Positions 27,945 to 36,379 of a stretch of 64,000 bases of DNA are shown here, piece by piece. The notes beneath the pieces were generated by a model, which was given only the letters and a program-made list of their open reading frames with translations, made no database searches and was not told where the DNA came from. Made by a program: the position numbers and the translations under genes. This DNA is from JAEUIX01 sp964611125 (lineage in GTDB: Bacteria > Planctomycetota > Phycisphaerae > Phycisphaerales > UBA1924): the NCBI GenBank assembly GCA_964611125.1, contig CAZSZO010000019.1:1-64000 (forward strand), read 5' to 3'. Within the stretch, counting starts at the first letter, position 1, and every line of letters begins with the position of its first letter.

Positions 27945-27990
27945 GAATGTTTGTAAAAACAGTTGCACCAACTGTGCCCGCAGGTATTCT
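27945..27990 (+). promoter_or_regulatory. Promoter with palindromic upstream element (copy 2)
   Basis: GAATGTTTG-TA-AAAACAGTTGCA (27945-27967) is identical to copy 1 at 21 of 23 positions and again holds TGTTT-N4-AAACA. The -35 hexamer is TTGCAC (27963-27968), the spacer 16 bases and the -10 hexamer TATTCT (27985-27990). It lies 49 bases before the start of the secreted protein at 28039. Confidence 0.65.
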
Positions 27991-28038
27991 TGAGGTTCCC
28001 AGCGTGCGTGTGATCCCTTTCTGCCGAGGAGCTCCTCA

Positions 28039-30405
28039 ATGAACCGCCTGTTCGCCTGTGCTTCGATCATCCTCGCCGCAGCGACCGTTGCTGTCGCCGA
28101 GCCCCAGTTCATTGTGCTCCCGGGTCAGCCCACGGCGATGTCTGCCGACGGCTCGATCGTGGTGGGCGGCAACGCCGGCACCTTCCGCTGGGTCCGCACC
28201 GGCAGCACCGCGACCTACACCATCATCAACCCCAACACCGCTGGCCTCGGCGCCGTGGCCGTCTCCTCCGACGGCTCCGTCATGATCGGCTCCATCCCCA
28301 ACACGAACGAACTCTTCGGCCCCGCCGGTTACTCGGTCGCCGCCCGCTGGACCGCCGGCGCCGGCTACATCGAGCAGCACGCCCCCGAGATCTTCACCGG
28401 CTTCGGCACCCCCAACGCGATCAACGTCCCGCGCAACGCCACCCGCGACGGCCGTTTCATCGTCGGCTTCGGCTACCTCAGCGCCACCCAGTACCGCCCC
28501 ATGGTGCTCGACACCCAGACGGGCACGGGCGTCAACCCGGGCGGCATCTCCGCCTCCGGCGCGGCCCGCATCCTCTGCGTCTCCGATGACGCCAGCGTGC
28601 TGGGCGGTGACGACGACATCACCGGCTCGGCCCAGCGCCCGGCCATCTGGCGGTTCAACGTCGTGACCGGCCGTTACGTCGGCACGATCCTCGAGCCCGG
28701 GACCGGCGGCGCCGGCAGCTCCACCGTCAACGTCATCAGCGCCGACGGCTCCAAGGCCAGCGGTCAGTCCTACTTCGACAACAACAAGCTGGTCCGCTGG
28801 GAGTACAACCCCGTCACCAACGCCTACGCCAAGGTCATCCTGGCCACGGCCCTCACCCCGGCCGGCGCGACGCTGACCCGCGTGGTCTCCACCGCCATGA
28901 CCCCCGACGGCGACACCATCTTCGGCACCTACAACGGCAGCCGCGCGTTCATCTGGACGGCCGCCACCGGCATGGTCGACCTCACCACCGCCCTCACCAA
29001 TGAGGGCATCACCGGCTTGCCCGCCGGCGCCGTGATCGGCAATGTCTCGGCGGTCTCGGCCAACGGCCGCGTCTTCGCCGGCGCGGGCGGCCTGGGCGGG
29101 ACCAGCTACGCGATCTACCGCGACGGCGGCGTCGGCTGCGTCGCGCCGCTCTCCCTCCCCGCCAGCAGCACCGCTCAGGTCTCGGCCTGCACGCGCACCA
29201 TCATCATCAACGCCACCGCCTCGGGCACCGGCCCCTTCACCTACCAGCACCGCAAGAACGGCGAGCCCATTGTCCCCGGCCCCACCGGCAACGTCGACGT
29301 CAACGGCGTCGCGTCAACCTACAGCGTCAGCACCTTCGCGCCCAGCCAGCTCTTCGTCAACAACGCCGGGCCCCTCGACGCCGGCACGTACGACGTCATC
29401 ATCACCAGCGCCTGCGGCAGCGTGACCACCGAACCCCGCGTCGTCACCGCCCTCGCCCCCGAGACCAACGACACCTGCGCCACCGCCGCCGAGGCCAACG
29501 GCACCGGCACGATGACCTTCACCATGTGCGGCGCCTACCAGAACGAGTCGCCCGCCACCTGCGCCACCACCCAGCGGGCCGACGTCTGGATCCGCTACAC
29601 CGCCCTGAACGCCGGCGACTACCGCATCACCAACTGCAGCCAGAGCTTCGACACCATCCTCTCCGTCTACGACTCCTGCGGCGGCGCCGAGACCGCCTGC
29701 AACAACACCTTCTGCAGCTCCGCCGCCAGCATCGAACGCATCACCCTCGCCGAAGGTCAGGCCATCTACATCCGCCTCGGCGCCGGCTCGGCCGTCCCCG
29801 GGGCCCCCGTGGTGCTCTCCTTCGAGGCCCTCCCCCCGCCCCCGGCCAATGACCTCTGCCAGAATGCCGAGGTCATCGCCGCCCCCGGCGCCGTCATCTG
29901 GGACAACACCTACGCCCTCACCGATGGCGCCGCGAGCTGCAACGCCAACTCCGGCAAGGATGTCTGGTACGCGTACACCGCCCCCGCCCCCGGCACAATC
30001 ACCGTCGACACCTGCACCTCGCTGCTCAACACCGTGCTGTCCGCCTATGACAGCTGCGGCGGAACCCAGCTCGCCTGCAACGACAACGCCAACGTCACCG
30101 GCTGCACCTTCCAGTCGGCCATCAACAACCTCGCCGTCGCCCGCAATCAGACCGTCCTCCTCCGCGTCGCGGCCAACACCGCCAGCGGCGCCGGCTCGGG
30201 CTTCATCAACCTCGCCTTCACCGCCACGCCCTGCACCGCCGACATCAACGGCGACGGGTTCGTCGATCCCGATGACCTCTCCGACTACATCGCCTGCTTC
30301 TTCGCCGCGCCCCCCTGCCCCCAGGCCGACTTCAACGGCGACACGTTCGTCGACCCCGATGACCTCTCCGACTACATCGCCCTGTTCTTCTCTAACCCCT
30401 GCTGA
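28039..30405 (+). CDS. Secreted multidomain protein with HAF-like repeats and double dockerin-like tail
   Basis: A 788-residue exported protein (signal peptide ending TVAVA). Residues about 30-375 hold seven repeats around S-x-DG-x-x-x-x-G (SADGSIVVGG, SSDGSVMIGS, TPDGDTIFGT and others), like HAF/beta-propeller proteins. An Ig-like part follows (about 376-480). Two PPC-like domains come next, each with NDxC, DVW(I/Y)xYTA and YDSCGG (about 485-735). The tail has two EF-hand loops, DINGDGFVDPDD and DFNGDTFVDPDD, each followed by LSDYI and bracketed by Cys. These resemble dockerin halves, so calcium-dependent attachment to a surface or cohesin-like partner is likely. GAGGAGCTCCTCA precedes the ATG. 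Confidence 0.82.
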   Translation: MNRLFACASIILAAATVAVAEPQFIVLPGQPTAMSADGSIVVGGNAGTFRWVRTGSTATYTIINPNTAGLGAVAVSSDGSVMIGSIPNTNELFGPAGYSVAARWTAGAGYIEQHAPEIFTGFGTPNAINVPRNATRDGRFIVGFGYLSATQYRPMVLDTQTGTGVNPGGISASGAARILCVSDDASVLGGDDDITGSAQRPAIWRFNVVTGRYVGTILEPGTGGAGSSTVNVISADGSKASGQSYFDNNKLVRWEYNPVTNAYAKVILATALTPAGATLTRVVSTAMTPDGDTIFGTYNGSRAFIWTAATGMVDLTTALTNEGITGLPAGAVIGNVSAVSANGRVFAGAGGLGGTSYAIYRDGGVGCVAPLSLPASSTAQVSACTRTIIINATASGTGPFTYQHRKNGEPIVPGPTGNVDVNGVASTYSVSTFAPSQLFVNNAGPLDAGTYDVIITSACGSVTTEPRVVTALAPETNDTCATAAEANGTGTMTFTMCGAYQNESPATCATTQRADVWIRYTALNAGDYRITNCSQSFDTILSVYDSCGGAETACNNTFCSSAASIERITLAEGQAIYIRLGAGSAVPGAPVVLSFEALPPPPANDLCQNAEVIAAPGAVIWDNTYALTDGAASCNANSGKDVWYAYTAPAPGTITVDTCTSLLNTVLSAYDSCGGTQLACNDNANVTGCTFQSAINNLAVARNQTVLLRVAANTASGAGSGFINLAFTATPCTADINGDGFVDPDDLSDYIACFFAAPPCPQADFNGDTFVDPDDLSDYIALFFSNPC

Positions 30406-30444
30406 GCCGAGCAGCCGCGCCGGACAACGCCACGCCTGAGCTCC

Positions 30445-30475
30445 ACCCCTCCGGGCCGCCCTGGAGGGGTTTTTC
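30445..30475 (+). terminator. Rho-independent terminator
   Basis: ACCCCTCC (30445-30452) pairs with GGAGGGGT (30463-30470) over a ten-base loop, followed by a run of T to 30474. It ends the gene for the dockerin-tailed protein. Confidence 0.85.
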
Positions 30476-30524
30476 ATGCGCCCTGGGCGCCGCGCGAGGG
30501 CCCTGGCCCCTCCGCCCGCCCGGC

Positions 30525-31580
30525 TCAGGTCAGCTTCCGCAGTTCCGCGAGCACTTCGCCGTGCAGGGCGCCCGCCGCCGCGAGCATGCCCTGGTTCGCC
30601 TCCAGCAGCCGCCCGCGCGCAAAGTCCACCTCGCGCCCGTACGAGTCCGTCACTGTCACCCCGGCCCGCGCCGCCACCAGCCAGCCGGGCGCGTGGTCCC
30701 AGATCCAGTCGCGCCGGGCGGGGTCGCGCGAGCGCCGCAGGAACACGTCCGCCTGCCCGCGGGCCACGATGGCGTACTTGCACTGGCTGTCAATCCGCGC
30801 CGGCGGGCCGATCGCCCGCCCCTGCGCCTCCATCAGCCGGATCACCCGCCCCGTCGCGTGCTGGTCGGAGTGCGAGCCCTCAAACGACTCGCAGAACACC
30901 AGCGCCCGCCCCGATGGCCCGCCCCGCTCCATCCGGTCTACCCGCTCCACCCGCGTCAGCGGTCCACTCGGCCCCGCCTCGGCCGTCGGCTCGGCGCACG
31001 ACAGCCCTACCGTCGGCCCGTCGCCCGTCGCCGCGAGAATCACCCCGCGCGGGTCAGGGTCGGTGAACGCGCGGCCAAAATCCTCCGACAGGTTCGGACA
31101 TCCCAGCGCCGCCACCACCGGCCGGCCGCGCTGGATCAGCGCTACGCAGATCGAATACTGGTGCCCACGGATGAACCCCTTCGTCCCGTCGATCGGGTCG
31201 ATCGTCCAGAACGACTCCGGACAGTCCTCCCCCTCCAGCCGCGTCGCCCCGCGATCGATCGTCGCGAGGAACTCCTCCTGGCTCACGCCCGGCCACACCC
31301 GCCGCGCGGCGTCCAGCGCCCCGCGCAGCTCGCCCTCGTGGACCGGCTCGCGCAAATACCCAGATGACTCCTCCCCCGCCACCCGCAGCCCCGGATCCAC
31401 CCGGGAGAGCTCCCGGATCAGCACCGCTTGAGCCGCGAAATCCGCGATCGTCACCGGCGACCCGTCCGACTTGTCGATCTGCCCGCGCTGCGCTTGCGCC
31501 TGCACCGCGCGCGTCACCACCGCGGCCACCGACACCGCCCGTATCGCCCCGCGCATCAGCCGATCCAGATCTGTCGTCAT
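30525..31580 (-). CDS. cysQ: 3'(2'),5'-bisphosphate nucleotidase family phosphatase
   Basis: A metal-dependent, lithium-sensitive-type phosphatase of the inositol monophosphatase fold, 351 residues. The metal motif WTIDPIDGTKGFIRG (DPIDGT), an upstream GEESSGY and the second metal site WIWDHAPGWLVAARAGVTVTD are all present. GTKGF after the Asp loop and the length fit Hal2/CysQ enzymes, which remove the 3' phosphate of PAP from sulfate assimilation, better than inositol phosphatases. The ATG at 31580 has TATTGT seven bases upstream and no ribosome site. It is followed on the minus strand only by the convergent terminator. Confidence 0.85.
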   Translation of the reverse strand: MTTDLDRLMRGAIRAVSVAAVVTRAVQAQAQRGQIDKSDGSPVTIADFAAQAVLIRELSRVDPGLRVAGEESSGYLREPVHEGELRGALDAARRVWPGVSQEEFLATIDRGATRLEGEDCPESFWTIDPIDGTKGFIRGHQYSICVALIQRGRPVVAALGCPNLSEDFGRAFTDPDPRGVILAATGDGPTVGLSCAEPTAEAGPSGPLTRVERVDRMERGGPSGRALVFCESFEGSHSDQHATGRVIRLMEAQGRAIGPPARIDSQCKYAIVARGQADVFLRRSRDPARRDWIWDHAPGWLVAARAGVTVTDSYGREVDFARGRLLEANQGMLAAAGALHGEVLAELRKLT

Positions 31581-31643
31581 GCCGGGCACAATAGCCCGAC
31601 TCAGCCCCGCGAACACCCTTCCCGCAGTCAGTCAGTCAGTCCC

Positions 31644-32837
31644 TCAGCACCCGGCGAAGTAGCCCGCAATGAAGTCCGAGAGGTCGTCCGGATCGACGAC
31701 CCCGTCGCCGCTGACGTCCGCCCGCAGGCACCCCGCCGCGTCAAAGAAACACCCGATGTAATCTGAAAGGTCGTCTGGATCCAGCGCGCCGTCACCGTTG
31801 AAGTCCGCCGGGCAGGGGGAGGGGGGTGCGGGCGGCAGGACCACGCCGAGCATGTATCGCCACACCGGTTCAAACACCGGCCCGCCCCCGATGGCTCGGG
31901 GTGTCAGCCGGTCGACGATCGTCGACGAGTGCCACGAGCCGGGAATCACCGGCGTCACCGAAGTCGCCAGCAGTCGCGTGCCGCCCGGAACGACGACATC
32001 GACGTTGGCGAGCGGCCCGAGGGCGGGCATGCCCATGATCGCGCACGCGGCCTGCGCCTTGGTGAAGAGCACCTCACGCGTGTGCACGAAGTTGACCCGC
32101 CGCTCCGCCGGCGTCGCCCGAGGGTGCAGGTACCACGCCGGGAGCGTCGACTCAGGATTGTCGTCCCCCGGCCCGCCGAAGGTGAGCACGCCCGCAACCG
32201 CATGGTCATAGGACAGAAACGTCGCCGCCCCGGCGCCCTGCGAGTGCCCACCCACCACGATGCGGTCCCACCGCAGGGAGTCACCATCCACATACTGGAG
32301 CCAGCCCTCGGCGGGGTTCTGCTGGTCAAGCCAGACCAGCAGCGACCGGGCGCGCCTCACCGCCGCATCCTGCGAGGGCACGCTGAGCGCGGGTGTGGCG
32401 TCGATCCCATACAGCGCCTCCTGCCGGAGGTGCTCGTAGATGTCCGGGTCGCTCGACCCTGACGCGAGTTGACCGGTCCACGGGCAGTTGGGCCAGCTCA
32501 GCCCAATGGCGTGAAAGCCCATCTCGGCGGCGACCCGCAGAATCTCGCTGCTGCTCACCGGCGCCGCGCACGTGCCCACCAGATGCAGATAGAGCTTGCC
32601 GATCCGCGCCCCGCCCCCCCCACCCCCTCCACCGCCCCCACCGCCGCCCCCACCGCCGTCAAGCGCCACGACGTGCGGTTCCAGCGGGCTGACCGCCGCC
32701 GGCTCCGGCGAACGCGGGTCAATCGAGCGCAGCTGCACCTGCCCGCCGGCGCCGCCAGCCGCGCACGCCAAGATCACGCCGGCCACAAGGCAGCGCCCGG
32801 CCGCCAAGACTCCGCAGAGCGATCGTTCATGCCGCAT
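31644..32837 (-). CDS. Secreted alpha/beta hydrolase with double dockerin-like tail
   Basis: A 397-residue exported protein. After the signal peptide (CLVAGVILACAAGGAGG) comes a run of 16 glycines at about residues 62-77. A hydrolase fold follows, with nucleophile elbow GGHSQGAG and a possible His in GSWHSSTI; it resembles the BPSS1187-like esterase group. The C-terminus carries two calcium loops, DFNGDGALDPDD and DVSGDGVVDPDD, each followed by LSD(Y/F)I and flanked by Cys, the same tail as the protein at 28039-30405. GGAGG lies before the ATG at 32837. The enzyme is probably displayed on the surface; its substrate is unknown. Confidence 0.8.
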   Translation of the reverse strand: MRHERSLCGVLAAGRCLVAGVILACAAGGAGGQVQLRSIDPRSPEPAAVSPLEPHVVALDGGGGGGGGGGGGGGGGARIGKLYLHLVGTCAAPVSSSEILRVAAEMGFHAIGLSWPNCPWTGQLASGSSDPDIYEHLRQEALYGIDATPALSVPSQDAAVRRARSLLVWLDQQNPAEGWLQYVDGDSLRWDRIVVGGHSQGAGAATFLSYDHAVAGVLTFGGPGDDNPESTLPAWYLHPRATPAERRVNFVHTREVLFTKAQAACAIMGMPALGPLANVDVVVPGGTRLLATSVTPVIPGSWHSSTIVDRLTPRAIGGGPVFEPVWRYMLGVVLPPAPPSPCPADFNGDGALDPDDLSDYIGCFFDAAGCLRADVSGDGVVDPDDLSDFIAGYFAGC

Positions 32838-33003
32838 GCTGTGCCCTCCACGCGCCGCCCGCGCCCCATCCCGGTTCGAACCAGAGTCGATACGACGGCG
32901 AAACGCGTCAACCCTCGCCGTATTGCACCGCCCCCACTCCCCGCCCCCCCACCCCATTTTGAACTTTGTCGCTTTGAACTCTGCTGCTCTGAACTTACCC
33001 GCC

Positions 33004-33987
33004 TCACCCCCGCCCCCGCCCCCTCACCCACGCGATCGTCCGCTTCAGCCCCTCCTCCAGCCCCACCTGCGCTGACCAGCCCAGGTGCTCCCGCGCCCGG
33101 GTCACGTCCAGGCAGCGCCGCGACACGCCGTCGCCCTTGCTCGCGTCCCACTCCAGCCGCCCCGTGAAGCCCGCCAGCCGGCCGATCGTCTCCGCCAGCT
33201 CGCGGATGCTCACCTCCCGCCCGCTGGCGATGTTCACTGGCGATGCATCGTCCAGCCGCTCCGCAGCCCGCAGCACGCCCTCCGCGGCGTCGTCGATGTA
33301 CAAAAAGTCCCGCGTCGGCGAACCCGTCCCCCAGCACACCACCTGCTCCAGCCGCCGGTCCGCCGCGTCGACAAACCGCTTGATCATCGCCCCCGCCGCG
33401 TGGGCCACCAGCGGGTCGTCGATGTTGTCCCCCGGCCCGTACAGATTCACCAGGATCGGGCAGACGCTCCGCAGCCCGTACTCGGCCCGGTACGCCCGCA
33501 GCAACTGCAGCGCCGCCAGCTTCGCCACGCCATAGCTCGCAATCTCAGCATCCGGCAGCCCGCGGAACAGCGACTCCTCCCGGTACGGCAGCGGCGCTTC
33601 CGCCGGGTAGCTCGTCATCGAGCCGATCATCACCACCAGCCCCCCCGCCTCGACAAAGCCGCTCCCCACCGCCGCGTGCACCGTGTTCAACGCCATGATC
33701 AGGTTGTCATGCAGCATCGCCCCGGGATGGGCCCGGTTCAGCCCGATCCCCCCCACCCGCCCCGCGGCGTGCACGACCAGCGGCGGGCCCCCGCCCCACC
33801 CGCTGTGCCCCGTTGACAGCACCTGCCGCATCAGCCGCGACGCCTCGCTCGGCTGGCACAGGTCGCACTCAATCCGGCGCGGCACAAAGACCACCTCCGG
33901 CGGCACGCCACGCCGCGCCAAGGCCGCCACCACCGCGCGCCCCAGAAATCCACCGCCGCCGGTGACGATGATCTTGCCCCCGAACAT
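33004..33987 (-). CDS. GDP-L-fucose-synthase-like NAD-dependent epimerase/reductase, divergent paralogue
   Basis: A 327-residue short-chain dehydrogenase with TGGGGFLG, FVPRRIECDL, the catalytic YGVAK, LYGPGDN, GTGSPTRDFLYIDDAAEG and a WDASKGDG ending. Each matches the block order of Fcl at 1226-2230. The Cys of the epimerase active site is replaced (GSMTSYP against GTICAYP), while the His equivalent may be kept in VAHAAGAM. It may therefore act on a different 4-keto sugar or only reduce. The frame is open ten codons further upstream, but homology begins at the ATG at 33987, preceded by GGAG eight bases away. Confidence 0.8.
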   Translation of the reverse strand: MFGGKIIVTGGGGFLGRAVVAALARRGVPPEVVFVPRRIECDLCQPSEASRLMRQVLSTGHSGWGGGPPLVVHAAGRVGGIGLNRAHPGAMLHDNLIMALNTVHAAVGSGFVEAGGLVVMIGSMTSYPAEAPLPYREESLFRGLPDAEIASYGVAKLAALQLLRAYRAEYGLRSVCPILVNLYGPGDNIDDPLVAHAAGAMIKRFVDAADRRLEQVVCWGTGSPTRDFLYIDDAAEGVLRAAERLDDASPVNIASGREVSIRELAETIGRLAGFTGRLEWDASKGDGVSRRCLDVTRAREHLGWSAQVGLEEGLKRTIAWVRGRGRG

Positions 33988-34111
33988 GCATGAAGCTCCG
34001 CAGCGACCAGCCAGCACCCCGCGCGGCGCCGCGCGCCCGCCGGGCCCGCGCCCACTAAGGGTGATTGTTCGCCCGCTCGGGCCGATCAGCCGGGCGGCTC
34101 AGGCGCGCCGA

Positions 34112-34309
34112 TCAGCCGACGACATCGACCCCGCCCCGGGCGCTGGCCGCCTGGGCCCGGTCCTGAAGCACCCTGGCCGATTCGAGCAGGGCCACCGCGG
34201 CGTCACCCTGCTGCTTGGTCACCTTCTGGGCCTTCACGGCCACGCTGGTGGCCACCTGCTGGGCGACCTGGGCGGACTGGACATCTGGATCAATGCTCGC
34301 TGCTGCCAT
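34112..34309 (-). CDS. YjfB-like small protein (putative motility protein family)
   Basis: A 65-residue protein whose helix pattern (SIDPDVQSAQVAQQVATSVAVKAQKVTKQQGDAAVALLESA) matches the YjfB family, named as putative motility proteins from Bacillus although no biochemical role is known. The Gln/Ala-rich amphipathic helices and the LL near the middle of the second helix are typical. No flagellar genes are nearby. A GATACA sequence lies close upstream of the ATG; no ribosome site is seen. It is divergent from the small lipoprotein gene. Confidence 0.6.
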   Translation of the reverse strand: MAAASIDPDVQSAQVAQQVATSVAVKAQKVTKQQGDAAVALLESARVLQDRAQAASARGGVDVVG

Positions 34310-34519
34310 GATGGGTGTATCGGCTCAAGCAGGCCTCGAATTCGCCCGCGCGTTGCTCACCGCCCGCCCCACTCTGCCGGATCCCTCAGGCCAAATCTGC
34401 GTATCGGTGAGGCGGCGGGGGGCGGCGGTAAACCCACGCCACACTGTCCACGATCTACCCACAGCCCGTTCAGTTTCCGAACAGCCCGCCGCCGCTTGGC
34501 CCCCCCTCACCCCCAAGCC

Positions 34520-34548
34520 TTGACCAACCTCGCGGGGTCGTGTATAAC
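34520..34548 (+). promoter_or_regulatory. Sigma-70 type promoter of the small lipoprotein gene
   Basis: -35 TTGACC (34520-34525), a 17-base spacer and -10 TATAAC (34543-34548), the best housekeeping promoter match in the window. It lies 25 bases before the start codon. An AAGGAG ribosome site sits at 34561-34566. Confidence 0.8.
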
Positions 34549-34573
34549 CCCTTCCCCGATAAGGAGTTCCCGC

Positions 34574-34843
34574 ATGAAGTCTCGCGCCGCCCTCACCCTC
34601 GGTCTCGTGTTCATCGCCCTCCTCGGCGTCGGCGGCTGCCAGACCTCGGCCTCCCGTCAGCAGCTCGCTGAGATCCGCTCCAACCCCGCTCCCGAACTCT
34701 CCAGCCTCTCGGCCTCCGAGGACGAAGTGGACAATCAGCTCACCGTCACCTTCGACACCAACGTCCGCCTCCTCAGCCGCGACCTGGGCTCGTTCTTCCT
34801 GCTCGATCGCCCCTCGCACCTCAGCCCCGCCCCAGTCCGCTGA
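34574..34843 (+). CDS. Small lipoprotein of unknown function
   Basis: An 89-residue lipoprotein: signal peptide with lipobox VGGC (Cys about residue 22). A short mature part has a repeated Ser/Glu segment (LSSLSASEDEVDNQL) and the end TVTFDTNVRLLSRDLGSFFLLDRPSHLSP. Small lipoproteins with a DLxxxLLxDRPSxLSP ending seem common in planctomycetes, from memory. The function is unknown. Its strong promoter and AAGGAG ribosome site with a 7-base spacing suggest high expression. A terminator follows at 34891. Confidence 0.8.
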   Translation: MKSRAALTLGLVFIALLGVGGCQTSASRQQLAEIRSNPAPELSSLSASEDEVDNQLTVTFDTNVRLLSRDLGSFFLLDRPSHLSPAPVR

Positions 34844-34885
34844 AACCGGTCCGCTGAACCCAGTCCGAGACATCCCCCCGCATGC

Positions 34886-35458
34886 TCAAGCCCCGGCCCG
34901 CGCCGGGGTTTTTTCATCCGCCTTCTTCCACCTCGGCGTCTCGCCGAAATGGCGGGCCAGGCTCGCAAGGTGCTGGCGCGCGTACATCGCCGGGTCAAAG
35001 AAGTAGTACATCATCGCTCGCGGGATCGGGCTCTTCACCCGCCCATGCTCGGTGATCGAAACCGCCGAGCCCTGCGCGCCCGGCAAGGCCTCGATCCGGT
35101 ACGTCCACGACCCGCTGAACAGCAGCTGGTCATCGTCGATCGTCCGCACCAGCTCCGCCGGCGGCTCGCGCCGCGTGGTCACCAGCACGAAGGCATTCCG
35201 CCCCATGAACTGTCGCCAGGCTTCGCACCCGCCGCGATCGGCCAGCCGCTCCACGCGCGTCACCCCCTTGGCCCACGCGGGGTGCCGGCTGATGTCGGCC
35301 ACCACGTCAAAGACCTCCGCCGGCGCGCGCCCGGTCAGCAGCGTCACCGTGGCCACGTGCTCCTCGGGCAAGCGCTGCCCCAGCACGCGAAAGACCAGCC
35401 CCGCCAGCACCACCGCCGCTGCGAGCGAACCCACCGCCACCAGACTCCAGAACAGCAT
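34886..35458 (-). CDS. Membrane-anchored SRPBCC-fold protein
   Basis: A 190-residue protein with one N-terminal helix (residues about 3-27). A START/polyketide-cyclase-like (SRPBCC) domain follows, with motifs GRAPAEVFDVVADISRHPAWAKGV, LLFSGSWTYRIE and VSITEHGRVKSPIPRAMMYYFFDP. Such domains bind hydrophobic ligands, and the ligand here is unknown. GAGGAGG precedes the ATG. Its last codons overlap the terminator hairpin of the convergent lipoprotein gene. The DUF1579 gene lies 31 bases upstream on the same strand, so they are probably one transcript. Confidence 0.78.
   Translation of the reverse strand: MLFWSLVAVGSLAAAVVLAGLVFRVLGQRLPEEHVATVTLLTGRAPAEVFDVVADISRHPAWAKGVTRVERLADRGGCEAWRQFMGRNAFVLVTTRREPPAELVRTIDDDQLLFSGSWTYRIEALPGAQGSAVSITEHGRVKSPIPRAMMYYFFDPAMYARQHLASLARHFGETPRWKKADEKTPARAGA
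34891..34914 (+). terminator. Rho-independent terminator of the small lipoprotein gene
   Basis: CCCCGGC (34891-34897) pairs with GCCGGGG (34902-34908) over a four-base loop and is followed by six T. It overlaps the 3' end of the convergent SRPBCC coding region. Confidence 0.88.
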
Positions 35459-35489
35459 GGCCGCCTCCTCTTAGCGCGCCTTGTCGCGC

Positions 35490-36293
35490 CTATTTCGTGC
35501 GATCGCGCTCGTAGCGGATCTCCATCGCCTTGTACTCCGGCGTCTTCACCCCGCGGAACTGCTCGCTGTACCCCTCCATCGCCATGAACACCTCCGACAC
35601 GCTCGCGTCGTCGCTGGGGTGCCGCGTCACCACGCGGATCCGCCCGTTCATGCCGCTCACCTGGTGCACCCCGACGCTGGTCATCGTCCGCGCGCCCTCG
35701 TCCCACCGACCTTCCTCGGGCATCGTGCACATCACCATCGAGCTGTACCGCACGATCTCAAACCGCGGGCCCCCCTCGGCGTCAGGATTGAAACCCGTAA
35801 TCGTCATCGCGTCGTACGGCGCCGGGCCGTCCTTGCACGACAGCCGCTCGATCATGAACTTGCCCCCCAGCATCATCTCGCGCTTCGCCGTCGCGCTCAG
35901 CGTGATGGCCTCGCCGCCGGGCTCGGGTGAGATCGTCAGCTTCACCTTGAACTCCCCGCACTGCCGCCGCAACCACTGGTGCTCGGGCCGGACCTGGGCC
36001 ATCTCCCGCGCCAGCGCTTCCTCCTCCTCCGGGCTCGGCCGCGGGGCCGGCTGGGCGGGGGCCAACGGAGGCGCCTGCAAAGGAACCTGCGGCGGTGTCA
36101 CGCCCGGCGCCCGTCCCGGAGCTTGAACCGGACCCGGCCCGGGACCCCGCGGGCTGGGCTGCGCACTTGGTCGAGGCCCCGGCTGCCCAGGCGCCACCGC
36201 CCAAGCCCCCAGCACGGCCGCCCCCAGCACGGCCGCCCCCGCCACGGCGCCCGCGCACACAGCCGCCCGCCCCACGCACACCAGCTGATTCAT
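35490..36293 (-). CDS. Exported DUF1579 protein
   Basis: A 267-residue protein with a signal peptide (VCAGAVAGAAVLGAAVLGAWA) and a Pro/Ala/Gln-rich linker (about residues 34-90). A DUF1579 domain follows, with WLRRQCGEFKVKLTI, TLSATAKREMMLGGKFMIERLS, DAMTITGFNPDAEG and SEVFMAMEGY. DUF1579 proteins have a lipocalin-like beta barrel and no assigned reaction. AAGGAG six bases before the ATG is a strong ribosome site. It precedes the SRPBCC gene. The stretch upstream (36308-36345) is C-rich low-complexity sequence. Confidence 0.8.
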   Translation of the reverse strand: MNQLVCVGRAAVCAGAVAGAAVLGAAVLGAWAVAPGQPGPRPSAQPSPRGPGPGPVQAPGRAPGVTPPQVPLQAPPLAPAQPAPRPSPEEEEALAREMAQVRPEHQWLRRQCGEFKVKLTISPEPGGEAITLSATAKREMMLGGKFMIERLSCKDGPAPYDAMTITGFNPDAEGGPRFEIVRYSSMVMCTMPEEGRWDEGARTMTSVGVHQVSGMNGRIRVVTRHPSDDASVSEVFMAMEGYSEQFRGVKTPEYKAMEIRYERDRTK

Positions 36294-36379
36294 GCCCCGC
36301 TCCTTGTGCCAACCACCACCCCACCCCCCCCACCCCCCCACCCACCGCGAGCAGCCGCCAGCTGCAGTCTAACCGTGCG

